Source: JAPOXR01 sp965219635 (lineage in GTDB: Bacteria > Pseudomonadota > Alphaproteobacteria > Rhodobacterales > Rhodobacteraceae). Taken from it: 64,000 bases of DNA. Shown one piece after another: positions 35,944-45,214 of the stretch. Each line of letters opens with the position of its first letter. Within the stretch, counting starts at the first letter, position 1. The stretch spans positions 3,472,001 to 3,536,000 of the forward strand of contig OZ244783.1 of NCBI GenBank assembly GCA_965219635.1. Reading direction: 5' to 3'. Made by a program: the position numbers and the translations under genes. A model generated the notes under the pieces. It worked only from the letters and a program-made list of their open reading frames with translations. It was not told where the DNA came from and did not search any database.

Positions 35944-38009
35944 TGGAGGGGGTCCATTTGCGAGCGCAAGAGATCAACCGCAATGACGCCGGATTCGGTG
36001 ACGAACAGGGGGTTGATTTCAAAGTCCGGCAGCCGGTGCGCAATCTGCGACAATTTGATCAGAACCGACTCCAGAGCCTTGCGGTCAACTGGCGCTGCGC
36101 CGCGCCATCCGGAGAACTTCGGAGCAATTCTGAGCGAGTCGACCATGGTCCTGGCATCAAGCGGCCCGAACGGTGCCTTCCGGCAGACGAGATCATCGAA
36201 CAATTCACAGTCGGTGCCTCCCGATCCCAATACGACCAACGGCCCAAAATGAGGGTCGTTTCGGACGCCAACCAGTACCTCAACGCCCGTAATGTGCGGC
36301 GAGGCAACGATGGACAGATCCGGGTGCTCGCCCCGACGGGCGTCTGCAAGTAAGGCGAGGCGTTGGAAAGCCCGCCGCGCCCTGTCCTCATCGTAGAGGC
36401 CGGCCTCCACACCGCCCAGTTCGGTCTTGTGCTGAAGTGTCGGCGCTGCCAGCTTGAGAACAATCGGCCAGTCATTCTGTGCGGCAGCAGCGTCCGGAGT
36501 GTCCACCGGGATTTCCGGTGCAATCACTATGCCGGCCTCCGCAAGCAATGTTTCGATATTGCCGCGGGGCGAGGGCGCAGAGGGGTCGGTATCGGGCTTT
36601 GTGAATGCCTCGCCTGCCTTGACCAGTTGTGCAACCGCTTCAGTCGCTGTCGTAGGGTCATCGAACACGGCGACGCCTGAACGCACCAGCGCCTTGCGGT
36701 CTTCAGGGTGGAAGTTCCCGGCAATGGCAATGAACTTGCCTGCATGCGAGTCACGGAAAGACAAGAGCTGCGGCATGATCCCGCGTCTCGTGCGAGGCAC
36801 GAGCGGCACATGGCTGATGTAGCCGATCATGGTCGGCGCCTCTTGCTCAAGCCCCCATTTGAGGTGGCCGCCTGTGATATCCATGTTGCTCATCGACGGC
36901 GCTGAAATATCTATGGGGTTGCGATCATTCACGAACGGGTTTGCCGCCTTGAGCCGGCCGAGTGCCTCATTCGAATACTCGATCAGCCGGAGGCCGTTTC
37001 TTGAAGCGGCATCCGAGATCATCACGGCCCCGCCTCCCGATACCGACACGGAAGCGACATTCCTTGAGGAAGGTACCACACCGGAGTTGGCTGCAGCGGC
37101 CAGATCCATCATCTCACCGATGGAGTCCGCCCTTAGCACTCCGAACTGATCGAAGAGGTCGCCCACCACCCTGTCTTCTACAAAGAGGGAAGCCGTGTGT
37201 CCCGCCGCCGCCAGCCCTCCTTCTGGGGTCGTTCCGACCTTGAGTGCAACCACCGGTTTGCCGGCGCGGCGAGCCAACTCCAGCGCCTGCACCAGCTTCA
37301 GGCCCCGGCTGGCATCCTCAAGGTAGACAGCAATGGTCGATGTTGACGGGTCACTGGCGAAATATGCAATGGCATCGGCGACATCTATGTCGGCCTGGTT
37401 CCCCGTCGATATCCAGTTGGCCAGTCCGAGGCCCCGGTCGCGCAGCCCGGCAAATATCTGGATGCCGACGGCTCCCGATTGGCTTGCAACAGAGATAGTT
37501 CCAGTGTCGGGCCAGCCGTTGCCGTCATTGTGTTCAGGCGCCGAAGTGAAACTGGCCACAAATCCGGACGCCAACGACATGGTACCCATGCAGTTCGGGC
37601 CAATCATCCGCATTCCGCTGGCCTGTGCGATGCCAAGCAGTTCGTCCTGGCGGGCGCGGCCTTCCTTGCCGGCCTCGGCGAACTGCGCCCCGTAGACAAT
37701 GGCAATGCCGCAACGCTTTTCGGCTGCGGCAATCAGACTCTCTTTCACCTGTGCCGCTGGCACGGCGATCACTGCCACATCGGGCGCTTCCGGCAGTTCA
37801 GCGATGTTTCTGTATGCCTTGACCCCCTGAACGACATCGTTGGAGGCGTTGACCGGGTACAGTCGGCCTCCGTATCCGCGTTCGAGGCAGAATTTCAGTG
37901 CCCTGCCGCCGAACTTCAGGGGGTTGGTGGAGGCGCCAACGATGGCAGCGCTTTCGGGAGAAAAGCACTTGGACAGCCGGGCTACGTCCTCTGGATTCAA
38001 CTGTTGCAC
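35940..38009 (-). CDS. acyl-CoA synthetase, ADP-forming family
   Basis: 689 residues, single-chain acetate-CoA ligase (ADP-forming)-like. CoA-binding Rossmann domain (AAIVGASTNPLKFGGRALK), succinyl-CoA-synthetase-like domain (GTISVASQSGAVGIQIFAGL; GHTASLF with the swinging-loop His), and C-terminal ATP-grasp half (LKLAAPTLQHKTELGGVEAG). Activates a carboxylic acid to its CoA thioester with ATP. The feruloyl-CoA synthetase FerA of Sphingobium SYK-6 belongs to this superfamily, but the acid used here is unknown. Eleven bases after the fusion regulator. Confidence 0.88.
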   Translation of the reverse strand: MQQLNPEDVARLSKCFSPESAAIVGASTNPLKFGGRALKFCLERGYGGRLYPVNASNDVVQGVKAYRNIAELPEAPDVAVIAVPAAQVKESLIAAAEKRCGIAIVYGAQFAEAGKEGRARQDELLGIAQASGMRMIGPNCMGTMSLASGFVASFTSAPEHNDGNGWPDTGTISVASQSGAVGIQIFAGLRDRGLGLANWISTGNQADIDVADAIAYFASDPSTSTIAVYLEDASRGLKLVQALELARRAGKPVVALKVGTTPEGGLAAAGHTASLFVEDRVVGDLFDQFGVLRADSIGEMMDLAAAANSGVVPSSRNVASVSVSGGGAVMISDAASRNGLRLIEYSNEALGRLKAANPFVNDRNPIDISAPSMSNMDITGGHLKWGLEQEAPTMIGYISHVPLVPRTRRGIMPQLLSFRDSHAGKFIAIAGNFHPEDRKALVRSGVAVFDDPTTATEAVAQLVKAGEAFTKPDTDPSAPSPRGNIETLLAEAGIVIAPEIPVDTPDAAAAQNDWPIVLKLAAPTLQHKTELGGVEAGLYDEDRARRAFQRLALLADARRGEHPDLSIVASPHITGVEVLVGVRNDPHFGPLVVLGSGGTDCELFDDLVCRKAPFGPLDARTMVDSLRIAPKFSGWRGAAPVDRKALESVLIKLSQIAHRLPDFEINPLFVTESGVIAVDLLRSQMDPLQ

Positions 38010-38020
38010 AGTCCCGGTAC

Positions 38021-39457
38021 TCAGTCAGAAGCCAGCCGGGTGACCCTGAAGGTCTCATTCACGAACCAGAGTCCGCCATGTGAGCGCAGCACTTCACCGG
38101 TTATGTCGAGATGACGGGTTCCTTCAAGGATTGCTGCCTGCGCCAGTTCCTCCTTCACTTCTGCGAAATAGATGGCGTTGTTCCAGGCGCTGGACAGTGA
38201 CAAGGCCCCGATCTCCTTGTCCTCAAGAACCGGCAGCGTGTGCATGTCGAACCGGAACAGGGACGTGGCGTCGGTAACACCCGAAATAGAGTTCCTGATC
38301 TTCGCCTTGCCGAGTTCCTTCCGCAACGCAGCTATGATGGCGTGCCGGCTGATGAAAGGAAGTGGTTGATCCGGCCAGACCTTGCGGACGATCTCATGGG
38401 CTGGATCCTGTCCGTGTGCCTGAACAACGGTCATGCGGCCACCATTGGCGAGGCTGCGGGCAGCGGGAAGCAGCACATGATTGATCCGGAAATGCATGTT
38501 GTGGCCTTGCAGATAGGCATGATTCAACAGGCAGTAGTCGAAGACAGGCGGAACCGTTCCCGGACGCGGGATCAGACCGGAAAGCTCTTTCTCCCTGTCC
38601 CTGCGCCAGACAGTTACGATGCTCGGATGGGCATAGACAGGCTGTGAGTGTTCTCCCTGGTTGATCAGCCATTGCCGGCTGAGCGATGCATAGAGCGGCG
38701 CAATCTGGAGTTGATAATCGTAGCTCCTGGAGCCTTCCAGAATCACGTCGCGCCGGTCAACCGGCTCAGGATTGTCCGCTGACAGTTTGTCCAGGACCAG
38801 TGCCTCGCGCGTGTAGAGATTGGTCAGTACAAAAACCGACAATGGATGCTCGGCTATGCGGTCGGCCAGCCTGCCAAGTGTGTTGCGCAGGTCCTCCAGA
38901 CCCCGGCCCTTGAGGACGACCAGCACGGGAGTATCCGGAAAATGCGCATGCAGCGCCCGCAGCATGCGGGTCAATGTAATGCCGTTATCCATGGGCGCGT
39001 AGAAGATGCGGATTCCTTCAGGCCCCGGTGTCAGGCCGCGTAACTCGTCCGCGACCCGGTCGGCCAGAACCCAGCTTTCGTTGGTGGTTGCGGCAAAGAC
39101 ATGAAAGCGCTGCCGCTGTTCGTGGAAGGCGAAGCTGCCCGGCGTGCGCACCGAGGTTTCCCGGCTAATGAGATCGGCCATGGTTTCGGCTGCCGAGTGT
39201 TGCTTGTTTCGGCGGGGCCGGCCGCGCAGGCGGATTTCCCCGTTGTCGGCTCGCTTCATGTACTCCGCCACGCGTCTGGCGGTTACCGGTTCGATCCTGC
39301 TGCCCGCATCAATGCGCGACATCAGCTTGCCGTCATTTACCGAGAGTCTGCCGAAGGTAGATTCAGCGACACCATGCCGCTTGCAGAAGTTCCTGATGAT
39401 CCCACCGATAGCATCTGGTGTATCGACCAGTTCCTGCAATTCGTCATATTTGCTCAT
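38021..39457 (-). CDS. HTH / AT-hook / methyltransferase-like fusion protein
   Basis: 478 residues. Residues about 13-68 (IIRNFCKRHGVAESTFGRLS then RIEPVTARRVAEYM) look like a helix-turn-helix domain. A basic RLRGRPRRNK at 77-86 carries an AT-hook RGRP core. From about 110 the protein resembles a class I Rossmann fold: strands HVFAATT, IRIFYAP, PVLVVLK, VFVLTNL, and a late FDYCLLNHAYLQGHNMHFRI with LLPAARSLANGGRMTVVQAH typical of methyltransferase strands 4-5. The glycine-rich SAM loop is not evident. Probably a ligand-sensing DNA-binding regulator. It sits between ridA and the CoA-ligase gene, next to shared operator site 2. No named family recognised. Confidence 0.6.
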   Translation of the reverse strand: MSKYDELQELVDTPDAIGGIIRNFCKRHGVAESTFGRLSVNDGKLMSRIDAGSRIEPVTARRVAEYMKRADNGEIRLRGRPRRNKQHSAAETMADLISRETSVRTPGSFAFHEQRQRFHVFAATTNESWVLADRVADELRGLTPGPEGIRIFYAPMDNGITLTRMLRALHAHFPDTPVLVVLKGRGLEDLRNTLGRLADRIAEHPLSVFVLTNLYTREALVLDKLSADNPEPVDRRDVILEGSRSYDYQLQIAPLYASLSRQWLINQGEHSQPVYAHPSIVTVWRRDREKELSGLIPRPGTVPPVFDYCLLNHAYLQGHNMHFRINHVLLPAARSLANGGRMTVVQAHGQDPAHEIVRKVWPDQPLPFISRHAIIAALRKELGKAKIRNSISGVTDATSLFRFDMHTLPVLEDKEIGALSLSSAWNNAIYFAEVKEELAQAAILEGTRHLDITGEVLRSHGGLWFVNETFRVTRLASD

Positions 39458-39467
39458 GGAAATCGTG

Positions 39468-39944
39468 TCAGTCGCCGATCAGGAATATGCCTTCAATCTC
39501 GATCGGTTGCCGGTCTACCAGCCCGTCGACACCGACCGCTGAACGCGCGTGGCGCCCGATTTCCGGTCCGAATACCTCGTAGAACAGGTCGCTTGCACCG
39601 TTGAGCACGCGGTTCTGCCGTTCGAAGTCCGGGTGTGCGTTGATCATGCCCAAGATCTTCACGACACGTTCAACCTTGTCGAGGTCTCCTGCATGGTGCT
39701 TGATCGTGGCAAGCATCTTGATTGCCACCGCCCGCGCCGTCTCGCAGGCTTCGGCCTCGGTGATGTCGAGATCGACCTTGCCCTGCCGCTTCACGCTCTC
39801 ATCTTCCAGAAGCGCAGCGCCGTGGCCAGAAAGATACAGCATCTGGCCGACGCGCACGGCCGCCGTGCGGTTGGCCCCCGGCATTTCAAGTGGTGCCGGC
39901 AACTCGATACCCATCCGGTTCAGCTTCTCGTCAATTCTGCCCAT
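39468..39944 (-). CDS. RidA/YjgF family protein
   Basis: 158 residues from ATG 39944. YLSGHGAALLED, DITEAEACETARAVAIKML, RVVKILGMINAHPDF and SAVGVDGLVDRQPIEIEGIF match the RidA fold; the usual C-terminal Arg (xxVARxxLP) region is altered. RidA proteins hydrolyse reactive enamines/imines or support degradative pathways. First gene of the leftward operon, with the shared operator 43 bp upstream. Confidence 0.87.
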   Translation of the reverse strand: MGRIDEKLNRMGIELPAPLEMPGANRTAAVRVGQMLYLSGHGAALLEDESVKRQGKVDLDITEAEACETARAVAIKMLATIKHHAGDLDKVERVVKILGMINAHPDFERQNRVLNGASDLFYEVFGPEIGRHARSAVGVDGLVDRQPIEIEGIFLIGD

Positions 39945-39986
39945 GATCACACATTTTGCAGCGAGTGAATAATTTCGCTTGCATTT

Positions 39987-40008
39987 CTGCCCATTTTCTG
40001 CCCACTAG
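39987..40008 (-). promoter_or_regulatory. shared direct-repeat operator, site 2 (divergent promoter)
   Basis: CTGCCCATTTT, three bases (CTG), then CCCACTAG; half-sites 11 bp apart, the first weaker. It sits in the 113-bp gap between ridA (leftward) and the O-demethylase gene (rightward), 42 and 49 bp from the two starts, so one regulator could control both operons. Confidence 0.7.
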
Positions 40009-40057
40009 TAAAGCGAATTCCGCAAGCGATTGCAGGCTACTTCGAACGGAGCGCACG

Positions 40058-41422
40058 ATGGCAACCGAATCTCTTCAGGACAAGATCAACCGCATTGGCA
40101 ATCCGGTCGAAATGCTGCGGAATGCGCAGATGGGGCCGTACCAGTTTCCCATCAAGGCCGAATTCACAAACTGGCGTGACGAACAGGAGGCGTGGCGGAG
40201 CGGAGCGGCACTGTTCGATCAGTCATTCCATATGACCGATCACTATATCGAAGGCCGCGACGTCAAACGGTTCATCGAAAGCCTGGTGGTGAACTCCATG
40301 TCGAACTTCCGCAGGGATATCGCCAAGCAGGTGGTGTTCTGCAATCCGGAAGGCCAGGTCGTCGCCGACGCGATCATGTTCGTGCTGGAAGACGATAAGG
40401 TTCAGATTGTCAACAAACCCACCAATCGCGACTGGGTCCAGTATCACCTTGAGCAAGGCGGCTTTGATGTCCGGGCAACCACCGACGACCGCGCTCTCGA
40501 CAGCAGCGGCCAGAGGAAGTGCTACCGCTTCGAAGTGCAAGGCCCCAACGCCTGGGACATACTTGAGGCGCTCAATGGCGGGCCGATCGATGGCTTCAAG
40601 TTCTTTACCATGGGGAGCATCAACATAGCCGGCCGGCAAGTGCGGGCCTTGCGGCACGGCATGGCGGGAGCCGCGGGACTGGAGTTATTCGGCCCGTTTG
40701 AGGATCATGAGCCCATTCGGGACGAGATTCTGCGGATGGGCGAACCCATGGGACTGAAGGCCGCCGGGGCCAGGACATATTCCACTGTTGCACACGAAAG
40801 CGGCTGGTTCCCGTCTCCGCTGCCAGCGATCTATTCGGGGGCATCGACCAGGGCCTTCCGCGAATGGCTCGGCGCCGACAGCTTCATGGCGAACCTGTCG
40901 CTTGGGGGATCCTTCGTTTCTGATGACATTGAGGACTATTACCTGACCCCCTACGATCTGGGATACGGCCACATCGTCAAGTTCGACCACGATTTTGTCG
41001 GCCGCGAGGCTCTGGAGAAGATCAGGAATGAACCGCACAAGCGAAAGGTCACCTTGCGCTGGTCCAAGGACGATGTGGTTCGCGTGTTCGCATCAATGTT
41101 CAACGAGGGGGACCGCTTCAAGTTCCTTGACATGCCGGCCTCCCACTACTGCACATGCCCGTATGATCTGGTCTCCATTGGCGGCCGGCCGGTCGGGATT
41201 TCCCACTATCCGGTTTACACGTCGAATGTGCCGGGCTGGATCTCGCTGGCGCTTGTCGATGAGGCGGCAGCCGAACCGGGGACCGAAGTGGAACTGACAT
41301 GGGGCGAGCCCGGCGGCGGCAGCCGCAAGCCGACGGTCGAACGTCACGTCCAGACGACAATTTCTTGCAAGGTCGAGCCGTGCCCGATCTCGGTGACGGC
41401 GCGCGAGACCTACAGGAAATGA
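40058..41422 (+). CDS. THF-dependent O-demethylase-like (LigM/DesA, aminomethyltransferase fold)
   Basis: 454 residues from ATG 40058 with GGAG upstream. EFTNWRDEQEAWRSGAALFD, QSFHMTDHYIEG, YRFEVQGPNAWDILEALNGG, RALRHGMAGAAGLELFGPFE, SDDIEDYYLTPYDLGYG, FVGREALEKI and PTVERHVQTTIS match the aromatic O-demethylases LigM (vanillate) and DesA (syringate), which pass a methyl group to tetrahydrofolate. Family is firm; the substrate is not: many marine homologs lie beside TRAP transporters and are uncharacterised. First gene of the rightward operon. Confidence 0.82.
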   Translation: MATESLQDKINRIGNPVEMLRNAQMGPYQFPIKAEFTNWRDEQEAWRSGAALFDQSFHMTDHYIEGRDVKRFIESLVVNSMSNFRRDIAKQVVFCNPEGQVVADAIMFVLEDDKVQIVNKPTNRDWVQYHLEQGGFDVRATTDDRALDSSGQRKCYRFEVQGPNAWDILEALNGGPIDGFKFFTMGSINIAGRQVRALRHGMAGAAGLELFGPFEDHEPIRDEILRMGEPMGLKAAGARTYSTVAHESGWFPSPLPAIYSGASTRAFREWLGADSFMANLSLGGSFVSDDIEDYYLTPYDLGYGHIVKFDHDFVGREALEKIRNEPHKRKVTLRWSKDDVVRVFASMFNEGDRFKFLDMPASHYCTCPYDLVSIGGRPVGISHYPVYTSNVPGWISLALVDEAAAEPGTEVELTWGEPGGGSRKPTVERHVQTTISCKVEPCPISVTARETYRK

Positions 41423-41509
41423 ACAGAACACGGCTGCATCAACGGCCGGAACCTGGCACGAGGCAGGGGAAGATCAGGCGGAACAACCCAACAGACGGAG
41501 GAGAAGATC

Positions 41510-42508
41510 ATGAGCATTGACATACGGTTACTGTCAGGAGCCGCGGCGGTTGCCGCGGGCCTGGCGTTGGCAAGCGCCGCACAGGCGGAAATACTCAGGC
41601 TGGTGACCAACTGGGGAACCGGTTCATATTCGGTCGCGCGCACGCTTGGGTTCGTTGAGGAATTCAACAACAGTCAGGCTGCGAAGGATGCCGATCTGCA
41701 GATCGTCCATATCGGTGGGCCGGAAGCAATACCGGCAACCGAGCAATTGACCGGCCTATCCAAAGGTGTTTTCGATCTGCTGTTCGGCGCAGCCGGCTAC
41801 TATGTCGGCGCCGTGCCGGAGGCCCGGGCGCTCTATGGAACCGCAATCACGCCGATGGAGGCGCGGACAACAGGCGCTATCGAACTCCTTGACAAGATCT
41901 ACTCGGAGAAATCGAACGCAAGAGTGCTTGGCTGGGTCGCAGCTGGAGTGGGATATCACATCTGGTTGCGGGACGAGCCACAACTGGACGAGAACGGACT
42001 GCCCGTGCTTGACAACGTCAAGATCAGGTCGTCGGGATTCTACAATCCCTGGCTTCATCACTATGGTGCGACAACCGTTACCGTTCCGGCGCCAGACATC
42101 TACAATGCGCTTGAGCGAGGTGTTGTCGACGGGGCCGCGTGGCCCGGACTTGGCATTACCGATTACGGATGGGAGAAGTTCATCGGTTACCGCATTGACC
42201 CGCCAGTCTGGCAGTTCGACAATCTTCTCTGGATGAACCAGGACAAGTGGAACAGCCTTTCGGATGAACAGCGTTCAGCGCTCTCCGCAGCGGTTGAGGC
42301 CTACGAACCGGTGGCCTACGACTACTATGCCATGCTTGTCGAAGAGGAGCGGGCCGAGGTGGCCGCCGCCGGAGTCCAACCCTATAAACTGACGGCAGAA
42401 GCCGAGGCCGCATACGTTGCGCACGCGCGTTCGGTCCACTGGGAGAAGGTCAAGGAAGACGCTCCGGACAACTACGATGCGCTGCGCGCTGCCTTGCCTC
42501 CCGAGTGA
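41510..42508 (+). CDS. dctP: TRAP transporter substrate-binding protein
   Basis: 332 residues. Signal GAAAVAAGLALASAAQA; mature start EILRLVTNWGTGSYSVART. VKIRSSGFYNPWLHHYGATT carries the conserved Arg of the carboxylate site, and VVDGAAWPGLGITD is the typical second-lobe motif. GGAGGAG seven bases before the ATG. Likely ligand is an organic acid handled by the neighbouring enzymes. Confidence 0.9.
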   Translation: MSIDIRLLSGAAAVAAGLALASAAQAEILRLVTNWGTGSYSVARTLGFVEEFNNSQAAKDADLQIVHIGGPEAIPATEQLTGLSKGVFDLLFGAAGYYVGAVPEARALYGTAITPMEARTTGAIELLDKIYSEKSNARVLGWVAAGVGYHIWLRDEPQLDENGLPVLDNVKIRSSGFYNPWLHHYGATTVTVPAPDIYNALERGVVDGAAWPGLGITDYGWEKFIGYRIDPPVWQFDNLLWMNQDKWNSLSDEQRSALSAAVEAYEPVAYDYYAMLVEEERAEVAAAGVQPYKLTAEAEAAYVAHARSVHWEKVKEDAPDNYDALRAALPPE

Positions 42509-42520
42509 TACGGCGCATCA

Positions 42521-43045
42521 ATGGCGCATCTGATCCGCGCCTATGACTGGATGATCAGGACGCTCGCACTGGTTGCGGGCGTCCTCGTCGCGGCGGTCTT
42601 CATTCTGATCGTTGTCGATGTGAGCATGCGAACCGCGGGACTGCGGCCGCCTGTTTTTTCCAGCGCGGTTTCGGAATACTCGCTGATCTACATGACGATG
42701 CTGGCGGCCCCGTGGCTGGTTCGCAATCGCGGACATGTCCGGGTCGACAGTTTCCTGGCCATGGCTCCCCCTGCGTGGAGACCAGCCATCGAGAGGGTCC
42801 TGATCCTGGTCTGCATTGCGCTCTGCCTCTTGGCCACTTACCTCAGCGCCGAATTTGCAATTGATTTCTGGATGAAGGGCGAGATTGATCTTCGGTCCAT
42901 CGAGCTGCCCCGGGCGCTGCTGTTCGTTCCTCTGGTTATAGGTTTCCTGCTGTGTGCGGTCGAATTCCTCCGAATGCTGCTCAAGGGTGAAATCCTGACC
43001 GCTCCCGACGACGGAAGCCGGACCGAGCCGGCGGTCAAGCTGTAA
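42521..43045 (+). CDS. dctQ: TRAP transporter small permease
   Basis: 174 residues, four hydrophobic helices (LALVAGVLVAAVFILIVVDV, then a YSLIYMTMLAAPWLV-type segment and two more). DctQ pattern including the conserved RNRGHVRVDSFL. Twelve bases after dctP and 27 before dctM. Confidence 0.9.
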   Translation: MAHLIRAYDWMIRTLALVAGVLVAAVFILIVVDVSMRTAGLRPPVFSSAVSEYSLIYMTMLAAPWLVRNRGHVRVDSFLAMAPPAWRPAIERVLILVCIALCLLATYLSAEFAIDFWMKGEIDLRSIELPRALLFVPLVIGFLLCAVEFLRMLLKGEILTAPDDGSRTEPAVKL

Positions 43046-43072
43046 TGCTTCCCATTCGAGTTAGGTTCCAGA

Positions 43073-44389
43073 ATGCCTGAATGGTATGTATCCGGCGGAC
43101 TGGCCCTGGGCGCCATCCTGGTGCTCATGTTCCTGTCGATGCCGGTGGCATTCGCGTTTCTGCTGGTGAGCTTCGGGGGCATGTACTGGCTTGCCGGCAC
43201 GGCCGGCATGAGCCAGGTGGCGGCCAACGCCAGCGTGGCTGTCACGCATTTTGTCTTTTTGCCGATCCCCCTCTTCCTTCTCATGGGGGAGTTGTTCTTT
43301 AATGCCGGTGTTGCCCGGAAGGTCTTCGATGCCGTGGACCTGCTGGTTGGCCGCATGCGGGGCCGATTGTCCTATGTGACGATATTCGGCGGGACGACAT
43401 TTGCGGCGCTGACCGGCACTTCGATGGGGAACACGGCCATGCTCGGCTCGCTGTTGGTGCCGGAAATGACACGGCGCGGCTACAAGAAGCACATGTCCAT
43501 GGGCCCCATTCTCGGAGTTGGTGGCCTCGCGATCCTGATACCGCCTTCCGGCCTGGCAGTCCTGCTTGGCAGCCTGGCCAAGATCGACATTGGCCGTCTT
43601 CTCATCGCCGGTGTGGTGCCAGGGCTGGTGCTGGCGGCGCTCTACCTGGTGCTGATCTTCGGGTTGATCAGGCTTGATCCTTCAAGCGTGCCCGAGGACG
43701 ATCCCAAGGATCACTCCCTTGCCGAAAAACTCCTGGTCGTCGTCACACATATTCTGCCGCTTTCCGTGATCATCTTCATGGTCATCGGCTTGATCCTGCT
43801 CGGTGTCGCCACCCCGACTGAATCGGCTGCATTCGGCGTACTCGGGGTGCTGATCGTCGCCTACTTCTTCGGCGGGCTGACCTTTGACGCCATCGTCAAG
43901 TCGCTGCAGGGAACAGTGAAGGTCACCGCGATGATCTTGCTGATAGTTGCTGCATCCTCGACATTTTCGCAGGTCCTGGCGTTTTCGGGAGCGACCTCTG
44001 GCATGATCCGGGCAGTCAATGCCGTGGAGTTCTCGCCACTGATGGTGATCATGGTCATGTTCGCGATCCTGTTGTTCATGGGGATGTTCATGGACCAGGC
44101 ATCAATCATGATGATCTCGATTCCGATATTCTTCCCGATTGCCGACGCCCAGGGGTTCGACCCGATCTGGTTTGGAATTGTCATGCTGCTGGCGCTGGAG
44201 ATGAGTGGCGTTACCCCGCCATTCGGACTGAACCTGTTCATCATGATGGGCGTGGCGCCGAAGGGCACTCGAATGATCGAGGTTGCAAAGGCAGCACTAC
44301 CCTATCTCGGTTGCGGCCTGATCCTGTTCTTCCTGTTGGTGGCTGAACCGGATGTCGCCCTCTTCCTTCCGTCTCTCATGGGGCGGTAG
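43073..44389 (+). CDS. dctM: TRAP transporter large permease
   Basis: 438 residues, about 12 helices. TGTSMGNTAMLGSLLVPEM, GGLAILIPPSGLAVLLGSL, and SGVTPPFGLNLFIMMGVAP are DctM signatures. Completes the second TRAP system; GST gene starts six bases after its stop. Confidence 0.93.
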   Translation: MPEWYVSGGLALGAILVLMFLSMPVAFAFLLVSFGGMYWLAGTAGMSQVAANASVAVTHFVFLPIPLFLLMGELFFNAGVARKVFDAVDLLVGRMRGRLSYVTIFGGTTFAALTGTSMGNTAMLGSLLVPEMTRRGYKKHMSMGPILGVGGLAILIPPSGLAVLLGSLAKIDIGRLLIAGVVPGLVLAALYLVLIFGLIRLDPSSVPEDDPKDHSLAEKLLVVVTHILPLSVIIFMVIGLILLGVATPTESAAFGVLGVLIVAYFFGGLTFDAIVKSLQGTVKVTAMILLIVAASSTFSQVLAFSGATSGMIRAVNAVEFSPLMVIMVMFAILLFMGMFMDQASIMMISIPIFFPIADAQGFDPIWFGIVMLLALEMSGVTPPFGLNLFIMMGVAPKGTRMIEVAKAALPYLGCGLILFFLLVAEPDVALFLPSLMGR

Positions 44390-44395
44390 CCTCTC

Positions 44396-45214
44396 GTGCC
44401 GCTGATCCTTTACCACCACAATTCATCCGTCTGCGCAGCCAAGGTGCGCGTGGCGTTTGCGGAGAAAGGGCTGGAATGGGAAAGCCGTCTTATGCGGCTT
44501 GATGGGGATCAGTTTGAGGAGGAATACCTGAAGCTCAATCCGTTGGCAGTGGTTCCGACCCTCGTTCACAATGACCGGTCGATCATCGAATCCAATGTCA
44601 TCCTGGAATACTTGGAGGATGCCTTTCCGGAACTGCCGCTGAGGCCGAAGTCACCCTTCGACCGGGCCGAGGCACGGCGGCTCATGATGCGGCTAGATGA
44701 TGATGCTTCCGGGATCCACCATGCCGCGTCGGTTGCCACCTATGCGATTGCATATCGCCACCACCTCATTGAGCGGGCAGGCAGCATGGATCGCGCTGCC
44801 CTTGCTGATACCGTCCGGGAGTCAATGAACCCGAAGAGCAGGGAGTGGCTGGAAGACGCGGTGTTTACTGGCGTCGCATCCCCGTCTTTCCGCAGGGCGT
44901 TGTTCCGGTTCGACCGGCTGATGGCCGGATTCGAGGAACGGCTTTGCAGGACTGACTGGCTGGCAGGAGGGTCATTCTCGATCGCCGATGTAGCGTACAT
45001 GCCCTACATGATCCGGCTTGAACTGCTCCAGCTCGACATTCTCTGGAGCGATCGCCCCGCGGTTGCATCCTGGTACGACCGGCTGAAGAGCAGGAGCAGT
45101 TTTGCCGCCGTCATGGACTGGTACGACCCGCGAAACATCGAGACCTTGACCGGGCGTGGAGATGATGAACGCCAGGCTGTCGAGCAGATCCTGTCTGGAG
45201 AACCACCTGAATGA
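44396..45214 (+). CDS. glutathione S-transferase family protein
   Basis: 272 residues. GTG 44396 start. YHHNSSVCAAKVRVAFAEKG, LNPLAVVPTLVHND and IIESNVILEYLEDAFPELPL form the thioredoxin-like GSH domain; FSIADVAYMPYMI is the C-domain N-capping box. The catalytic-loop SSVCAAKVR is as in the bacterial beta/eta-like GSTs. GSTs of this size act as beta-etherases (LigE/F) or dehalogenases in aromatic pathways; this one cannot be assigned. Stop overlaps the next ATG. Confidence 0.85.
   Translation: MPLILYHHNSSVCAAKVRVAFAEKGLEWESRLMRLDGDQFEEEYLKLNPLAVVPTLVHNDRSIIESNVILEYLEDAFPELPLRPKSPFDRAEARRLMMRLDDDASGIHHAASVATYAIAYRHHLIERAGSMDRAALADTVRESMNPKSREWLEDAVFTGVASPSFRRALFRFDRLMAGFEERLCRTDWLAGGSFSIADVAYMPYMIRLELLQLDILWSDRPAVASWYDRLKSRSSFAAVMDWYDPRNIETLTGRGDDERQAVEQILSGEPPE

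Noticed and set aside
28155..41422. Complete ferulate-to-vanillate-to-protocatechuate pathway
   Set aside because: CoA ligase, aldehyde dehydrogenase and O-demethylase resemble FerA, LigV and LigM families, but the crotonase lacks feruloyl-CoA hydratase/lyase features and ring-cleavage genes are absent.
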